Shown: positions 7,610-16,588, numbered from the stretch's first letter. The stretch: DNA of 64,000 nucleotides from PALSA-894 sp963828625 (GCA_963828625.1 CAWHEX010000003.1:682001-746000); one strand, 5' to 3'. A program made the numbers and translations. Notes: generated from the sequence alone by a model not told the origin.

Positions 7610-9853
7610 CTACTCCGTAGAAACCGGCGGATGCTTGCGCAGGTTTCGCAGGATTGCTCCGACGACATTGGAATAATCGTCGGTCCAGATGCGCTGGGCA
7701 GGATCGATCTCGATATCGATCCAGTCCTTGTCCTCGAGCAGCACCCCGAAATCCTTCTCCTCGCGCGCGCTGACGACGACCGTCGAGGTGAAGATGTAAT
7801 TCGCGTCATCCTCGTCGTCGCGCGCCGCGCGGTTGTTCATGCGGCTGGCGAGCCCGTTGGCGTGCGCGATGCCGGCGACGACGGAGGCAAGCTCCATGTG
7901 GCGGTTCGAGACGTGCATGATCACGCTGCCGCCGGGCGCGAGCCGGGAGACGTAGGTCGCCATCGCCTCGCGCGTCATCAGGTGGATCGGGATGGCGTCG
8001 GAGGTGAACGCGTCGAGCATGATCAGATCATACCTGTCGGGGCTTTCGGCGAGCGTCAGGCGAGCGTCGCCGAGCACGACCGGAATATCCGGCGCGCAGC
8101 GCGAGATGTAGTTGAACTTGTTCGGGTCGCGCGCGAGCTTTTCGACGCTCGCGTCGATTTCGTAGAACTTGAAGGTGTCGCCCGGCTCGGAGAAGCAGGC
8201 GAAAGTGCCTGTACCGAGACCGACCACCGCGACCTTGATCGGACCGCCGACGCGCTGGCGCACCGCCTTGACGGTGACGCCCATCGGCGAGTTCTCGTGA
8301 TAGTACGAAATCATCGGCGGCTTGCCGGTGATCGGCTCGCCCGCGTCGTCGCGCAGGCGCTCGGCACCATGGATCGTGGTCCCGTGCAGGAAGACGCGGA
8401 ACCGGCCGTCCGAAGTTTCGGTGATCTTGTGCACGCCGAAGAAGCTGCGCATCGTCTCGCGCACTTCCGAGTCCGGCCGGTATGCTTGGCCGATGATGAA
8501 CACCACGGCGATCACGGACGCGAACGGCAGCGGCTCGCGCGAGACAAGACCGGCGATCACCAGCATGGCGCCGACGGTCCAGTTGAAGGTCTTCTCGTCG
8601 GTGACGTAGCGCTCGGTCAGGCCTGGGAACGCCACAACGGCGACCACCGCGGCGGCGCCGAGCCACAGCAGGCGCGTGCGCGTGTCGGTCGGCATGACCA
8701 GACCGGGGCGGCAGAGGATCGCCAGCACGATCAGCGCCGGATACTCGATCACCGAGTTGAAGATGTTCGGCGCGATCAGTCCGGCGAAGATGCCGCCGAT
8801 CACGCCGCCTGCCGACATCCACATGTAGAACGCCGTCAGGTGCTGTGCGGGCGGGCGGCTGCGCGATAGCTCGCCGTGACACACCATCGTGATGGCGAAG
8901 AACGTCGCGACATTGAGCGCGAGCAGCCAGAGCATGTACTGCCGGATGTCGAGCACCATGATGCCGACGAGCGCGACGATGAACATCGGCTCGATCGCGA
9001 CCATCCATTCGTGGCGCAGGATCGGCCTCGTCTGGAACACGATCACGAAAGTGACGAGGTAGAGCGCGAGCGGGACCACCCACATGAAGGGCGCGGCCGC
9101 GATGTCGGTCGAGATGTGCGAAGTGACCGAGATCAGCAGCGCGGACGGAACCGCCGCGAGCGCAATCCAGCGCAGCGCATCGCCCCACGTCGGTGCTGGG
9201 ACGGCGGTGGTGTCCGTCGCCGGAAGATCGCCCGGCCGCGCTGAGCGCAGCATCAGCCAGCCGCACCATCCGATCAGCGCGATCAGCACGAAGAACATCA
9301 CGGTCCAGCCGCGCGTCTGCTGGCCCAGCGTACTCAGCGGTTCCAGCACGAACGGATATGAGAGGAGCGCGAGGAAGCTGCCAATATTGCTTGCCGCGTA
9401 GAGGAAGTACGGATTTCCGGCGGAGGGATGATCGGTGCGCGCAAACCACGCCTGCAGCAACGGGCCATTGGCCGAGAGCGCAAAGAACGGGAGCCCGATC
9501 GACACCGCGAATAGTCCGAGCAGCCACAGCGCCGCGGTCGCGTCAGCCGGCGGGCGCCCCCACCACGGCGCGATCGCGAGCGGCAAAAACACCGTCGCTA
9601 CCACCATCACGACGAGATGGACGACGATAGACCGCTTTCCCGGCAGATACTTCGTCAGCGCATGCGCGTAGGCGTAGCCCGCAAGCAGCACCGCCTGGAA
9701 GAACACCATCGCCACCGACCATACCGACGGCGTTCCACCGAGGCGCGGCAGCACCATCTTGGTGAACATCGGCTGCACCGCGAACAGCAGCGCCGCCGAG
9801 AGGAAAATCGCGGCGGCAAAGACGCGCAGCAGGACCGCAGGGCTGGTCGCCAT
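7610..9853 (-). CDS. Fused MFS-like membrane protein / spermidine synthase-like protein
   Basis: 747 residues. The first about 490 form a polytopic membrane region with 11-12 hydrophobic helices, opening with FLSAALLFAVQPMFTKMVLPRLGG, typical of the fused MFS/spermidine synthase family. The last about 240 form a SAM-dependent-methyltransferase-like Rossmann domain: VVGLGTGTFACF, YEIDASVEKLAR, GDARLTLAESP and LDAFTSDAIPIHLMT. True spermidine synthases have a conserved Asp gatekeeper in this last motif, and here an Asp is present. The polyamine substrate is unproven. It is the first gene of the leftward operon, facing the TRAP operon across a 260 bp intergenic region. Confidence 0.85.
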   Translation of the reverse strand: MATSPAVLLRVFAAAIFLSAALLFAVQPMFTKMVLPRLGGTPSVWSVAMVFFQAVLLAGYAYAHALTKYLPGKRSIVVHLVVMVVATVFLPLAIAPWWGRPPADATAALWLLGLFAVSIGLPFFALSANGPLLQAWFARTDHPSAGNPYFLYAASNIGSFLALLSYPFVLEPLSTLGQQTRGWTVMFFVLIALIGWCGWLMLRSARPGDLPATDTTAVPAPTWGDALRWIALAAVPSALLISVTSHISTDIAAAPFMWVVPLALYLVTFVIVFQTRPILRHEWMVAIEPMFIVALVGIMVLDIRQYMLWLLALNVATFFAITMVCHGELSRSRPPAQHLTAFYMWMSAGGVIGGIFAGLIAPNIFNSVIEYPALIVLAILCRPGLVMPTDTRTRLLWLGAAAVVAVVAFPGLTERYVTDEKTFNWTVGAMLVIAGLVSREPLPFASVIAVVFIIGQAYRPDSEVRETMRSFFGVHKITETSDGRFRVFLHGTTIHGAERLRDDAGEPITGKPPMISYYHENSPMGVTVKAVRQRVGGPIKVAVVGLGTGTFACFSEPGDTFKFYEIDASVEKLARDPNKFNYISRCAPDIPVVLGDARLTLAESPDRYDLIMLDAFTSDAIPIHLMTREAMATYVSRLAPGGSVIMHVSNRHMELASVVAGIAHANGLASRMNNRAARDDEDDANYIFTSTVVVSAREEKDFGVLLEDKDWIDIEIDPAQRIWTDDYSNVVGAILRNLRKHPPVSTE

Positions 9854-10046
9854 TTTGTTGATTTCGTTTCCGGCTTCGGCATGACCTGAAGGCCGTTGCT
9901 AGCGGCCTGGGCGCGGCTCCAATACCGCGCCGCAGCACTACGGGCAATCATGCTCGAATTCTGTCTATCGCATGAGCAGATCGGTGCTACAATTTCAGGC
10001 ACCGTGCGGGGGCGCGGGAAAGATTGCGCACAAGCGCATGATATCA

Positions 10047-10062
10047 CGCAGGTATACCTGCG
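10047..10062. promoter_or_regulatory. Perfect 16-bp palindrome upstream of the TRAP operon, candidate operator
   Basis: CGCAGGTATACCTGCG is an uninterrupted perfect palindrome 51 bp before the dctP start, in the 260 bp region between divergent operons. Size and position fit a dimeric repressor such as a GntR or IclR protein. No such regulator gene lies next to it. Confidence 0.45.
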
Positions 10063-10113
10063 GCATGGCCCTTGCTCCCAACGCGCCATCAACTGGTCAC
10101 GAGGGAGTCACCG

Positions 10114-11199
10114 ATGCGCCGACGCGATTTCACCAAGCTCGCCCTCGCTGGCGGGGCTGCGACGATTGCCGCTCCCGCGGTTGTGCGGGCGCAGACGACC
10201 TTCAATTGGAAAATGACGAGCTTCTATGGGCCGAATGCCGCGTTCTATTCGACCGGCCCGGGCAGCGCGAAAGACCTGATCAGCCGCATCGAAGCGATGT
10301 CCGGCGGCCGCATCAAGATCCAGTTCTACGGCGCGGGCGAGCTCATCCCCGCGGCGGAGGGCTTCGACGCGGTGTCTTCCGGCACCGTCGAGATGAACTA
10401 CGCCAACTCATACTTCTGGACCGGCAAGAGCTTCGCCGCGCAGTACTTCACGGCGGTGCCGTTCGGACTGAACTTCCAGGGCTTCAACGGCTGGTACTAC
10501 GACGGCGGCGGTGCAGGGCTGTGGCGCGAGGTCTACGACCGCTTCAATCTGGTGCCCATCCTCGCCGGCAATACCGGCGTGCAGATGACCGGCTGGTTCC
10601 GCAAGGAGATCAAGACGGTCGACGATCTCAAGGGCGTGAAGATGCGCATCCCCGGCCTCGCGGGCCGCGTCTACAAGGAGCTCGGCGTCGATTCACGTCT
10701 GATTGCTCCCGGTGAAATCTTCCCCAACCTCGAACGCGGCGTGATCGACGCGGCCGAATTCGTCGGCCCGTTCCTCGACCGTCAACTCGGCCTGCACAAG
10801 GTCGCGAAGTACTACTACACGACCGGTTGGCACGAGATGGCGACCGCCTCCGAAGTCATCGTCAACAAGGCGAAGTGGGAGAGCCTGCCGCCGGACCTTA
10901 AGGCGATCGTCGAGAACGCCTGCGCGGCCTGCAACGTGATCAGCGAGGCCTGGTGCCAGAAGAACAATGCCGAGGCGATGGAGGACCTGACCAAGAACCA
11001 GGGCGTGATCGCGCAGCCGCTGCCGGATGACATCGTGAAGGCGCTCCGCGTCGCCACCACCAAGATTCTCGACGAAGCGGTCGCGCGCGATCCGGTCACC
11101 AAGAAGGTGCACGACAGCTACATGGCCTACAAGGTGAAGTACGACGCGTGGGCGGACCAGAGCGAGCTCGTCTATCACACCAAGATCCGCAAGGCCTGA
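10114..11199 (+). CDS. dctP: TRAP transporter substrate-binding protein, TakP/DctP-like
   Basis: 361 residues, exported to the periplasm where it captures an organic acid for the DctQM membrane pair. The N-terminus has a twin-arginine signal (RRRDFTKLALAGG, cleavage near VVRAQ). Family landmarks include FYGAGELIPAAEGFDAVSSG, the PG-box VKMRIPGLAGRVYKELG and PNLERGVIDAAEFVGP, a combination typical of the TakP/lactate-type receptors that bind 2-oxo or 2-hydroxy monocarboxylates. The start at ATG 10114 is set by GAGGGAG and by the RR motif. dctQ follows after 7 bp. The exact ligand is inferred from family resemblance only. Confidence 0.9.
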   Translation: MRRRDFTKLALAGGAATIAAPAVVRAQTTFNWKMTSFYGPNAAFYSTGPGSAKDLISRIEAMSGGRIKIQFYGAGELIPAAEGFDAVSSGTVEMNYANSYFWTGKSFAAQYFTAVPFGLNFQGFNGWYYDGGGAGLWREVYDRFNLVPILAGNTGVQMTGWFRKEIKTVDDLKGVKMRIPGLAGRVYKELGVDSRLIAPGEIFPNLERGVIDAAEFVGPFLDRQLGLHKVAKYYYTTGWHEMATASEVIVNKAKWESLPPDLKAIVENACAACNVISEAWCQKNNAEAMEDLTKNQGVIAQPLPDDIVKALRVATTKILDEAVARDPVTKKVHDSYMAYKVKYDAWADQSELVYHTKIRKA

Positions 11200-11206
11200 A
11201 GGCTCC

Positions 11207-11707
11207 ATGACCGCAAGGGGACTGGCCGACGGGATCGACCGTTTCACCGATCTCGTCGGCCGCGCCACATCATGGCTGGCGCTCGGCATCGCTCTCGTGA
11301 TGGGCGGGAACGTGCTGCTGCGCTACGGCTTCTCGGTCGGCTCGATCTGGACGCAGGAACTCGAATGGCACATTATGGTGCCGATCTGCCTGTTCGGCAT
11401 GTCCTACGCGCTGCTGCATGGCGAACACGTGCGCGTCGACGTCGTGTTTCAATACTTCTCCCCGCGTAACAAGCATCTGGTCGACGTGATCACCGCGATC
11501 CTCGCGATGATTTTCTGCGTCCTCGTGATCCGGCTCTCCGTCCCGTACGTCTGGCAGTCCTGGAGCATCGGCGAAGGCACCGCCAATCCCGGCGGCATCG
11601 ACTACCGCTACGTGATCAAGGCGCTGATCCCGATCGGCTTTACACTGTTCTTCGTCCAGTCGCTGTCCGAGGCGATCAAGAGCACCCTCGCCTACCGGGC
11701 CGCCTGA
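11207..11707 (+). CDS. dctQ: TRAP transporter small permease, DctQ
   Basis: 166 residues with four hydrophobic segments, the usual size and topology of the small TRAP membrane subunit. WTQELEWHIMVPICLFGMSYALLHGEHVRVDV in the middle matches the conserved DctQ core around the second helix. It pairs with DctM to form the sodium-coupled transporter. The stop (11705-11707) overlaps the dctM start as TGATG, so the two subunits should be translated in step. Confidence 0.9.
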   Translation: MTARGLADGIDRFTDLVGRATSWLALGIALVMGGNVLLRYGFSVGSIWTQELEWHIMVPICLFGMSYALLHGEHVRVDVVFQYFSPRNKHLVDVITAILAMIFCVLVIRLSVPYVWQSWSIGEGTANPGGIDYRYVIKALIPIGFTLFFVQSLSEAIKSTLAYRAA

Positions 11708-13029
11708 TGTCGCTCGAAATCCTCGCCGTCCTGATGCTGGTGTCGTTCTTCGTCCTGCTCCTGGCGGGAATTCCGGTTGCCATGACACTCGCGGTATCCG
11801 GCTTCGTGTTCGGCTACCTCGGATTCGGTACAACGCTGTTCAGCCTCTTGCCGCACCGCATCTTCGGCGTCGTGACCAACTCGACGTTGCTCGCTATCCC
11901 GCTCTTCGTCTTCATGGGCATGATGCTGGAGCGCTCACGTCTCGCCGAAGACCTGATGGACGTGATCGGACATCTGGCGGGCTCGCTGCGCGGCGGGCTC
12001 GGCATTGGCATCGTGCTCGTCGGCGTGCTGATGGGTGCGACCACCGGTATCGTCGGTGCGACCGTCGTCACGCTCGGTCTGCTGACACTTCCGGGCATGC
12101 TGCGCCGCGGTTACGATCGGGGTCTTGCGAGTGGCGTGATCTGCGCGTCGGGCACGCTCGGCCAGATCATCCCGCCGAGCTTGATCCTCATTCTGTTGGC
12201 GGACATCCTCGATGAATCGGTCGGCACATTATTCGCCGCCGCGATGATCCCCGGCCTGATGCTCGCCGGCATTTACGTGCTGTACATCCTCATCCTCGGC
12301 ATCGTCCGGCCCGACATGGTGCCGGCGATCCCGGCCGAGGAGCGCGCCCTGCTCCCCCGCGCCGAGTTGATGCGCAAGCTCGTCAAAGTCGTGCTGCCTC
12401 CGGTCGGGTTGGTCGGCGCGGTGCTCGGATCGATCATCGCAGGCATCGCGGCGCCGTCGGAAGCCGCCTCCATGGGCGCGCTCGGGTCGATCCTGATCAC
12501 CGCGGTGACCGGACGGCTGACGTTGAAGGTGCTGCGCGAGACCTGTCAGGCGACGGTCAAGACGACCGCGATGATGATGTTCATCCTGATCTGCGCCCAG
12601 GTGTTCGCGCTCGCGTTCCGCGGACTGCAGGGCGAGAAAATCGTTCACGACCTCTTCGCGCTGCTGCCCGGCGGCATCAATGCCGACATCTGGTTCCTGA
12701 TGCTGATCATCTTCATTCTGGGATTCTTCATCGAGTGGATCGAGATTTCCTACATTGCGGTGCCGCTGTTTCTGCCGGTTTTTACCGCGGCCAACGTCGA
12801 CATGGTGTGGCTCGCGACACTCATCTGCGTGAACCTGCAGACGTCGTTCCTCACCCCGCCGTTCGGCTGGGCGCTATTCTTCTTGCGCGGAGTCGCACCG
12901 CCCGAGGTAACCACCGGCGACATCTACCGCGGCATCATCCCCTTCGTCGGGATGCAGGTCGTCGCGCTGGTGCTGTGCTTCCTGTTCCCGCAGATCGCGT
13001 TGTGGCTGCCGCGCACGATCGGCTGGTAA
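11707..13029 (+). CDS. dctM: TRAP transporter large permease, DctM
   Basis: 440-residue inner-membrane transport subunit with about 12 hydrophobic segments, normal for the family. Conserved stretches are FVFMGMMLERS, GATTGIVGATVVTLG and SGTLGQIIPPSLILILLAD, plus the C-terminal LQTSFLTPPFGWALFFLRG. It carries the sodium-driven uptake of the acid delivered by DctP. The operon ends here: the convergent copper chaperone gene stops 7 bp away. Confidence 0.92.
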   Translation: MSLEILAVLMLVSFFVLLLAGIPVAMTLAVSGFVFGYLGFGTTLFSLLPHRIFGVVTNSTLLAIPLFVFMGMMLERSRLAEDLMDVIGHLAGSLRGGLGIGIVLVGVLMGATTGIVGATVVTLGLLTLPGMLRRGYDRGLASGVICASGTLGQIIPPSLILILLADILDESVGTLFAAAMIPGLMLAGIYVLYILILGIVRPDMVPAIPAEERALLPRAELMRKLVKVVLPPVGLVGAVLGSIIAGIAAPSEAASMGALGSILITAVTGRLTLKVLRETCQATVKTTAMMMFILICAQVFALAFRGLQGEKIVHDLFALLPGGINADIWFLMLIIFILGFFIEWIEISYIAVPLFLPVFTAANVDMVWLATLICVNLQTSFLTPPFGWALFFLRGVAPPEVTTGDIYRGIIPFVGMQVVALVLCFLFPQIALWLPRTIGW

Positions 13030-13036
13030 TGCCGCC

Positions 13037-13525
13037 TCAGTGCTTGTGTTCTTTCATCTTGGGCTGCCCGGCGGGCGAGCCGCCGATCGCCTCGACGGCG
13101 AACTCGACATCGACCTTGCCGGCTTTCTCGAATGTCAGCGAACCTTTCACGCGCTCGCCCTTGGTGAGCGGGCGCGACAGCGTGGTCATCATGATGTGAT
13201 ACGAGCCGGGCTTGAGCTCGACGGTCGCGCCCGGCGCGATCTCGATCCCGTTCTTGAGCTCGCGCATCTTCATCACACCGCCGTCCATGCTCATCTCGTG
13301 GACCTCGAAGCCCTTCGCGACCTCGACCGAGCCGCCGGTCAGGCGATCCGGCGTCGTGCCGGTGTTCGTGATCTTCAGATAGCCGCCCGCGACGGGTGCA
13401 TTCTTCGGCGTAGCGCGCGACCACGGATGGCCGATCACCAGCGGGCCGACCTTGTACTCATGTGCGTTCGCGCCACTCGCCATCAGGGCGAGCAGCAACG
13501 CGGCAACGGATGTGCGGATTTTCAT
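13037..13525 (-). CDS. PCu(A)C-type periplasmic copper chaperone
   Basis: 162 residues with a Sec signal peptide (MKIRTSVAALLLALMASGANA). The mature part is a cupredoxin-like fold with the copper site HxM...M...HxM visible as VHEMSMDGGVMKMRE and YHIMM. Family members bind Cu(I) in the periplasm and deliver it to the CuA centre of cytochrome c oxidase, usually with Sco. The C-terminus ends in a His/Lys-rich tail (MKEHKH) that may hold extra metal. ATG 13525 follows GGAG. A DUF2946 gene lies 70 bp upstream on the same strand, a frequent companion. Confidence 0.9.
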   Translation of the reverse strand: MKIRTSVAALLLALMASGANAHEYKVGPLVIGHPWSRATPKNAPVAGGYLKITNTGTTPDRLTGGSVEVAKGFEVHEMSMDGGVMKMRELKNGIEIAPGATVELKPGSYHIMMTTLSRPLTKGERVKGSLTFEKAGKVDVEFAVEAIGGSPAGQPKMKEHKH

Positions 13526-13595
13526 CGATAGCTCCAAAATGCGAATGGGCCGCGACTGACGCGGCGGTTGATCGAGAAAGACGGACGCTGGTCAA

Positions 13596-13955
13596 TCAGC
13601 CGAGCGGCGGTGCGCGCGGTGCGTGCTGATGGTGGCGCGCGAGCGTGACAGGCGCATGCGGCACGGCAGGCAGCGCGACGGCGATCGCGTCTGCGGGCCA
13701 GCGCAGGAGCGTCGCGGCAGCGTCGCCGCCCGCGAACGATGAGGCACAGTGGCCCGCGAGGCAGGCCACACACAGATCATGGGCTGCGGGAGACGCCGGA
13801 TCACTGCCGCCCGCGTTCGAGCGGCAGATGACGGAAGGATCGGCCGCCGCGAGCGCAAGTCCACCGGGCACCGCGAACGCCGCGACCAGCGCCTGCAACA
13901 CAAGCGCATAAGCCGCCACGATGGCGGCGAAACGGCGAAAGCGGTTGGGGCCCAT
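13596..13955 (-). CDS. DUF2946-like small exported/membrane protein
   Basis: 119 residues. One N-terminal hydrophobic segment (FAAIVAAYALVLQALVAAFAV) is followed by a short Cys/His region, CRSNAGG...HDLCVACLAGHC, and a His-containing tail (ARHHQHAP). This layout resembles DUF2946 proteins, which often neighbour PCu(A)C chaperones and are suspected to work in copper handling. The ATG at 13955 was chosen because it precedes the hydrophobic segment directly; 25 more codons upstream are Arg/Cys-rich and unlike a signal. The assignment is by pattern only. Confidence 0.6.
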   Translation of the reverse strand: MGPNRFRRFAAIVAAYALVLQALVAAFAVPGGLALAAADPSVICRSNAGGSDPASPAAHDLCVACLAGHCASSFAGGDAAATLLRWPADAIAVALPAVPHAPVTLARHHQHAPRAPPLG

Positions 13956-14059
13956 GCGCGGACAATAGCGGCGCGCTTGCCGCGCCACCAGCCCTCGCCT
14001 CCCGCAGACGCTTGCGCATTCCTGCGCCATAATCGGGCGAAGATTCTGCGCGAGGCGGC

Positions 14060-15400
14060 ATGGCTTCCAGAGCGTCGGACGGAATTTGCGCGCTGCGCGG
14101 CACGATCGTCACGTGCCGCGACGATCCGTTCCTGTCCGATCCCGCAAAGGCGCTCGCGGTCGAAACGGACGGCATCGTGGTCTGCCGCAACGGGCTGATC
14201 GAGGCGGTCGGCCCCGCGGCCCAGATCGGCCGCGCCCTCCCCGCGGACGCCACGGTCGAGAACTACAGCGGCTACATCATCACGCCGGGTTTCATCGACA
14301 CGCATGTGCACTACGTGCAGACCGGAATGGTCGCTTCCTACGGCACGCAACTGCTCGACTGGCTCGACCGCTATGCCTTCCCGGCCGAGATCGCCTTCAA
14401 GGACCCGAAGCACGCCGCCGTAATGGCGCGCATCTTTTGCGACGAGCTTTTGCGCAACGGCACCACAAGCGCGCTCGTGTTTTGCGCGAGCTATCCACAA
14501 TCGGTCGACGCCCTGTTCGCCGAATCCGAAAAGCGCGGCATGCGCATCATCGCCGGCAAGGTGTTGATGGACCGCAACGCGCCCGAGGCACTGCGCGACA
14601 CCGCGCAGACAGGGTACGACGACTCCAAGGCGCTGATCGCGCGCTGGCACGGCCACGCGCGTTCGCTCTACGCGATCACGCCGCGCTTCGCCGGCACCTC
14701 GACGCCGGAGCAGCTCGATGCGGCGGGCAGTCTGTGGCGCGAGCATCCCGACGTGTTCGTACACACCCATATCGCGGAGAACCGCGCCGAGATCGCCTGG
14801 ACTGCGAAGCTGTTTCCGGAAGCAAGGAACTATCTCGACGTTTACGACCGTCACGGCCTGATCGGTCGGCGCGCGGTGCTGGCGCATGGCGTGCATCTTT
14901 CCGAGGACGAGCTTTGCCGTTGCCATGAAAGCCGCACCGCGCTCGCGCATTGTCCCGACGTCGAACCTGTTTCTCGGCTCGGGTCCTTTCAGGTCGGTGA
15001 AGCGAAAAACCCGCGTCGGCCCGTCGAGGTCGGACTGGGTACCGACATCGGCGGCGGCACCAGCTTCTCGCTGCTCGCCACGATGGGCGCGGCTTACGAG
15101 ATCGCGCAGCTCAACGGCCGTTCGCTCAGCGCGACCGAGGCGTTCTATCTCGCGACGCTCGGCGGCGCGCGCGCGCTCGCCCTCGACGACCGGATCGGCG
15201 CGATCGCGCCCGGACGCGAGGCCGATCTCGTGGTGCTCGATCCAAAGGCGACGCCGCTGCTGTCGTTGCGGAACGCGCGCGCAGAGTCGGTCGAGGATCA
15301 ACTCTTCACGCTGATGATGCTCGGGGACGATCGCGCGGTGCGCGCGACCTATGTGGCGGGACAACTCGCGCATGCGCGGAGCGCGGACGAGACGCGCTGA
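14060..15400 (+). CDS. guaD: Guanine deaminase, with a compensated double frameshift
   Basis: 446-residue amidohydrolase converting guanine to xanthine for purine breakdown. Metal-site motifs are present: PGFIDTHVHY (about residues 75-84), the HTHIAENRAEI helix, LAHGVHL and GLGTDIGGGTSFS. The expected CPTSNLFLGSG motif is garbled in this frame to DVEPVSRLGS, while the neighbouring frame reads exactly PTSNLFLGSGPFRSV. An extra base at 14954-14956 and a missing base near 14999-15001 would restore it. The outer frame is open, so the gene is listed as CDS, but about 16 residues next to the active site are probably wrong. It is preceded by GAGGCGG. Confidence 0.88.
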   Translation: MASRASDGICALRGTIVTCRDDPFLSDPAKALAVETDGIVVCRNGLIEAVGPAAQIGRALPADATVENYSGYIITPGFIDTHVHYVQTGMVASYGTQLLDWLDRYAFPAEIAFKDPKHAAVMARIFCDELLRNGTTSALVFCASYPQSVDALFAESEKRGMRIIAGKVLMDRNAPEALRDTAQTGYDDSKALIARWHGHARSLYAITPRFAGTSTPEQLDAAGSLWREHPDVFVHTHIAENRAEIAWTAKLFPEARNYLDVYDRHGLIGRRAVLAHGVHLSEDELCRCHESRTALAHCPDVEPVSRLGSFQVGEAKNPRRPVEVGLGTDIGGGTSFSLLATMGAAYEIAQLNGRSLSATEAFYLATLGGARALALDDRIGAIAPGREADLVVLDPKATPLLSLRNARAESVEDQLFTLMMLGDDRAVRATYVAGQLAHARSADETR

Positions 15401-15442
15401 GGGCGGCGCGCGGCGCGTGCACGAAAATGCTAGAACTGCGCC

Positions 15443-15769
15443 ATGCCGCCGAACGGATCTGAGCCTGAGGAAACCAAAGGAAGAATCCTGCCGTTCCAGC
15501 GGCGCGGCCTGCTGCGCACGCATAACGCGCCGCACACCACGATACCGGATGGGCCAGTCGAGGGCCTGGAAAAGTACGCCGTCAGCGAGCCGGACAATTA
15601 CCGTCAGCGCATGATCAACAACGGCCTGGCGTTCGTGGCCTGCACGGTGCTGGTGGGCATCGGAATATGGCTTGCGACGGCGATTGCCGAGATGCGCCGC
15701 AATCAGGACTGCGTGTTGTCGGGCCGGCGGAACTGCGCACAGGTGAATGTGCCGCCGCCGACCCGATAA
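15443..15769 (+). CDS. Small single-pass membrane protein, hypothetical
   Basis: 108 residues. A polar N-terminus (first about 60 residues) is followed by MINNGLAFVACTVLVGIGIWLATAI, one clear transmembrane helix, then a basic loop with a CxxxxxxxC pair (DCVLSGRRNC) on the far side. The open frame, the start after the guaD stop (42 bp) and the conserved-looking helix argue that it is real. I cannot name a function; similar short proteins are common in Bradyrhizobium relatives. Confidence 0.7.
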   Translation: MPPNGSEPEETKGRILPFQRRGLLRTHNAPHTTIPDGPVEGLEKYAVSEPDNYRQRMINNGLAFVACTVLVGIGIWLATAIAEMRRNQDCVLSGRRNCAQVNVPPPTR

Positions 15770-15777
15770 CGCAGCGG

Positions 15778-16215
15778 TTAGCCCCTTCCGGCGACCGAGA
15801 GCGACACCGGCGCAAGGCCGGACATGCCGATTGCACGGGCGCCTGCGGGAGTGAGGTCGATAACCCGGCCACGCACGAACGGACCGCGGTCATTGATGCG
15901 AACGGTGACGCTCCTGCCGTTACGGTTATTGGTGACGCGCACCATCGTGCCGAACGGCAGCGTCTTGTGCGCCGCGGTCAGCGCGCCGGAATTGACGCGT
16001 TCGCCGCTGGCCGTACGGCGACCGGCGTAGCCGTCACCCTTCGTGCCGTACATCGACGCCATGCCGGAGCCGCCCCCGGCGCCGTGCGAACGAGCGTGCG
16101 AATGCTTGTGGTGAGAATGCTTGTGGTGATGCCTTTGCTTTGCTTCCGCGACCCCGGCGCAGGCGAAAACGACTGAAGTGACGAGCCCCAAGTATCCAAG
16201 TTTCCGCATGATCAT
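15778..16215 (-). CDS. rlpA: RlpA-like double-psi beta-barrel protein, septal ring lytic transglycosylase family
   Basis: 145 residues with a Sec signal (about 1-24, ending AGVAEA). A striking His/Lys/Ser-rich linker follows (RHHHKHSHHKHSHARSH), then a compact double-psi beta-barrel: GMASMYG, RRTASGERVN, AAHKTLPFGTMVRVTN and VRINDRGPFVRGRVIDLT. Family members act in the periplasm and cleave or bind peptidoglycan at the division septum; the catalytic Asp of RlpA is present in INDRGPF. No SPOR domain is seen, so septum targeting may differ. The start at 16215 lies behind GAGGGA. The His-rich linker could bind metal (inference). Confidence 0.82.
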   Translation of the reverse strand: MIMRKLGYLGLVTSVVFACAGVAEAKQRHHHKHSHHKHSHARSHGAGGGSGMASMYGTKGDGYAGRRTASGERVNSGALTAAHKTLPFGTMVRVTNNRNGRSVTVRINDRGPFVRGRVIDLTPAGARAIGMSGLAPVSLSVAGRG

Positions 16216-16588
16216 CAGCGGTGTCCCTCTTTTGTTGTGGATGGGAAGACCGCTTGGCCAGCAAATGGTTCGATTTACCGACGCCGAGAAGGCAGCGAGA
16301 AGGTAATAATGTGGCTCGTCTAGCTCTCTGAACACTATAGAGTATCGGACGTAAGGTAATATTCGGGTAACAATTGAAACAAATCTTGACGACGATTGAG
16401 CCTATTGTTGCTCGGAAAGTTCCGCTCGTTGATTCAAAACTATCGCCCTTCTCGAAGAAACCTCGGTTTTATTGTCTGGGTTGTATGACGTGACGCAATC
16501 CAATCCGGGCGCCGCGTGAGGCGCGCCGTTCGCGCGACCCAACGCAAAACCATCGGCCGCCCGGCGCGTTCCACCCAATGCCCGCGCA
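16216..16588. other. Long intergenic region between rlpA and the acpXL operon
   Basis: Nearly 500 bp separate these divergent genes. The left half (about 16240-16500) is visibly richer in A and T than the surroundings, with no open frame that resembles a protein. It probably carries the rlpA promoter on the minus strand. I see no RNA gene. Confidence 0.5.

Noticed and set aside
13592..15535. 647-codon open frame on the minus strand opposite guaD
   Set aside because: Its reading is the complement of guanine deaminase; only the DUF2946-like frame near 13596-13955, read differently, looks real.
16382..16420. TTGACG...TATTGT as a promoter
   Set aside because: The two hexamers are only about 11 bp apart, too close for sigma-70.
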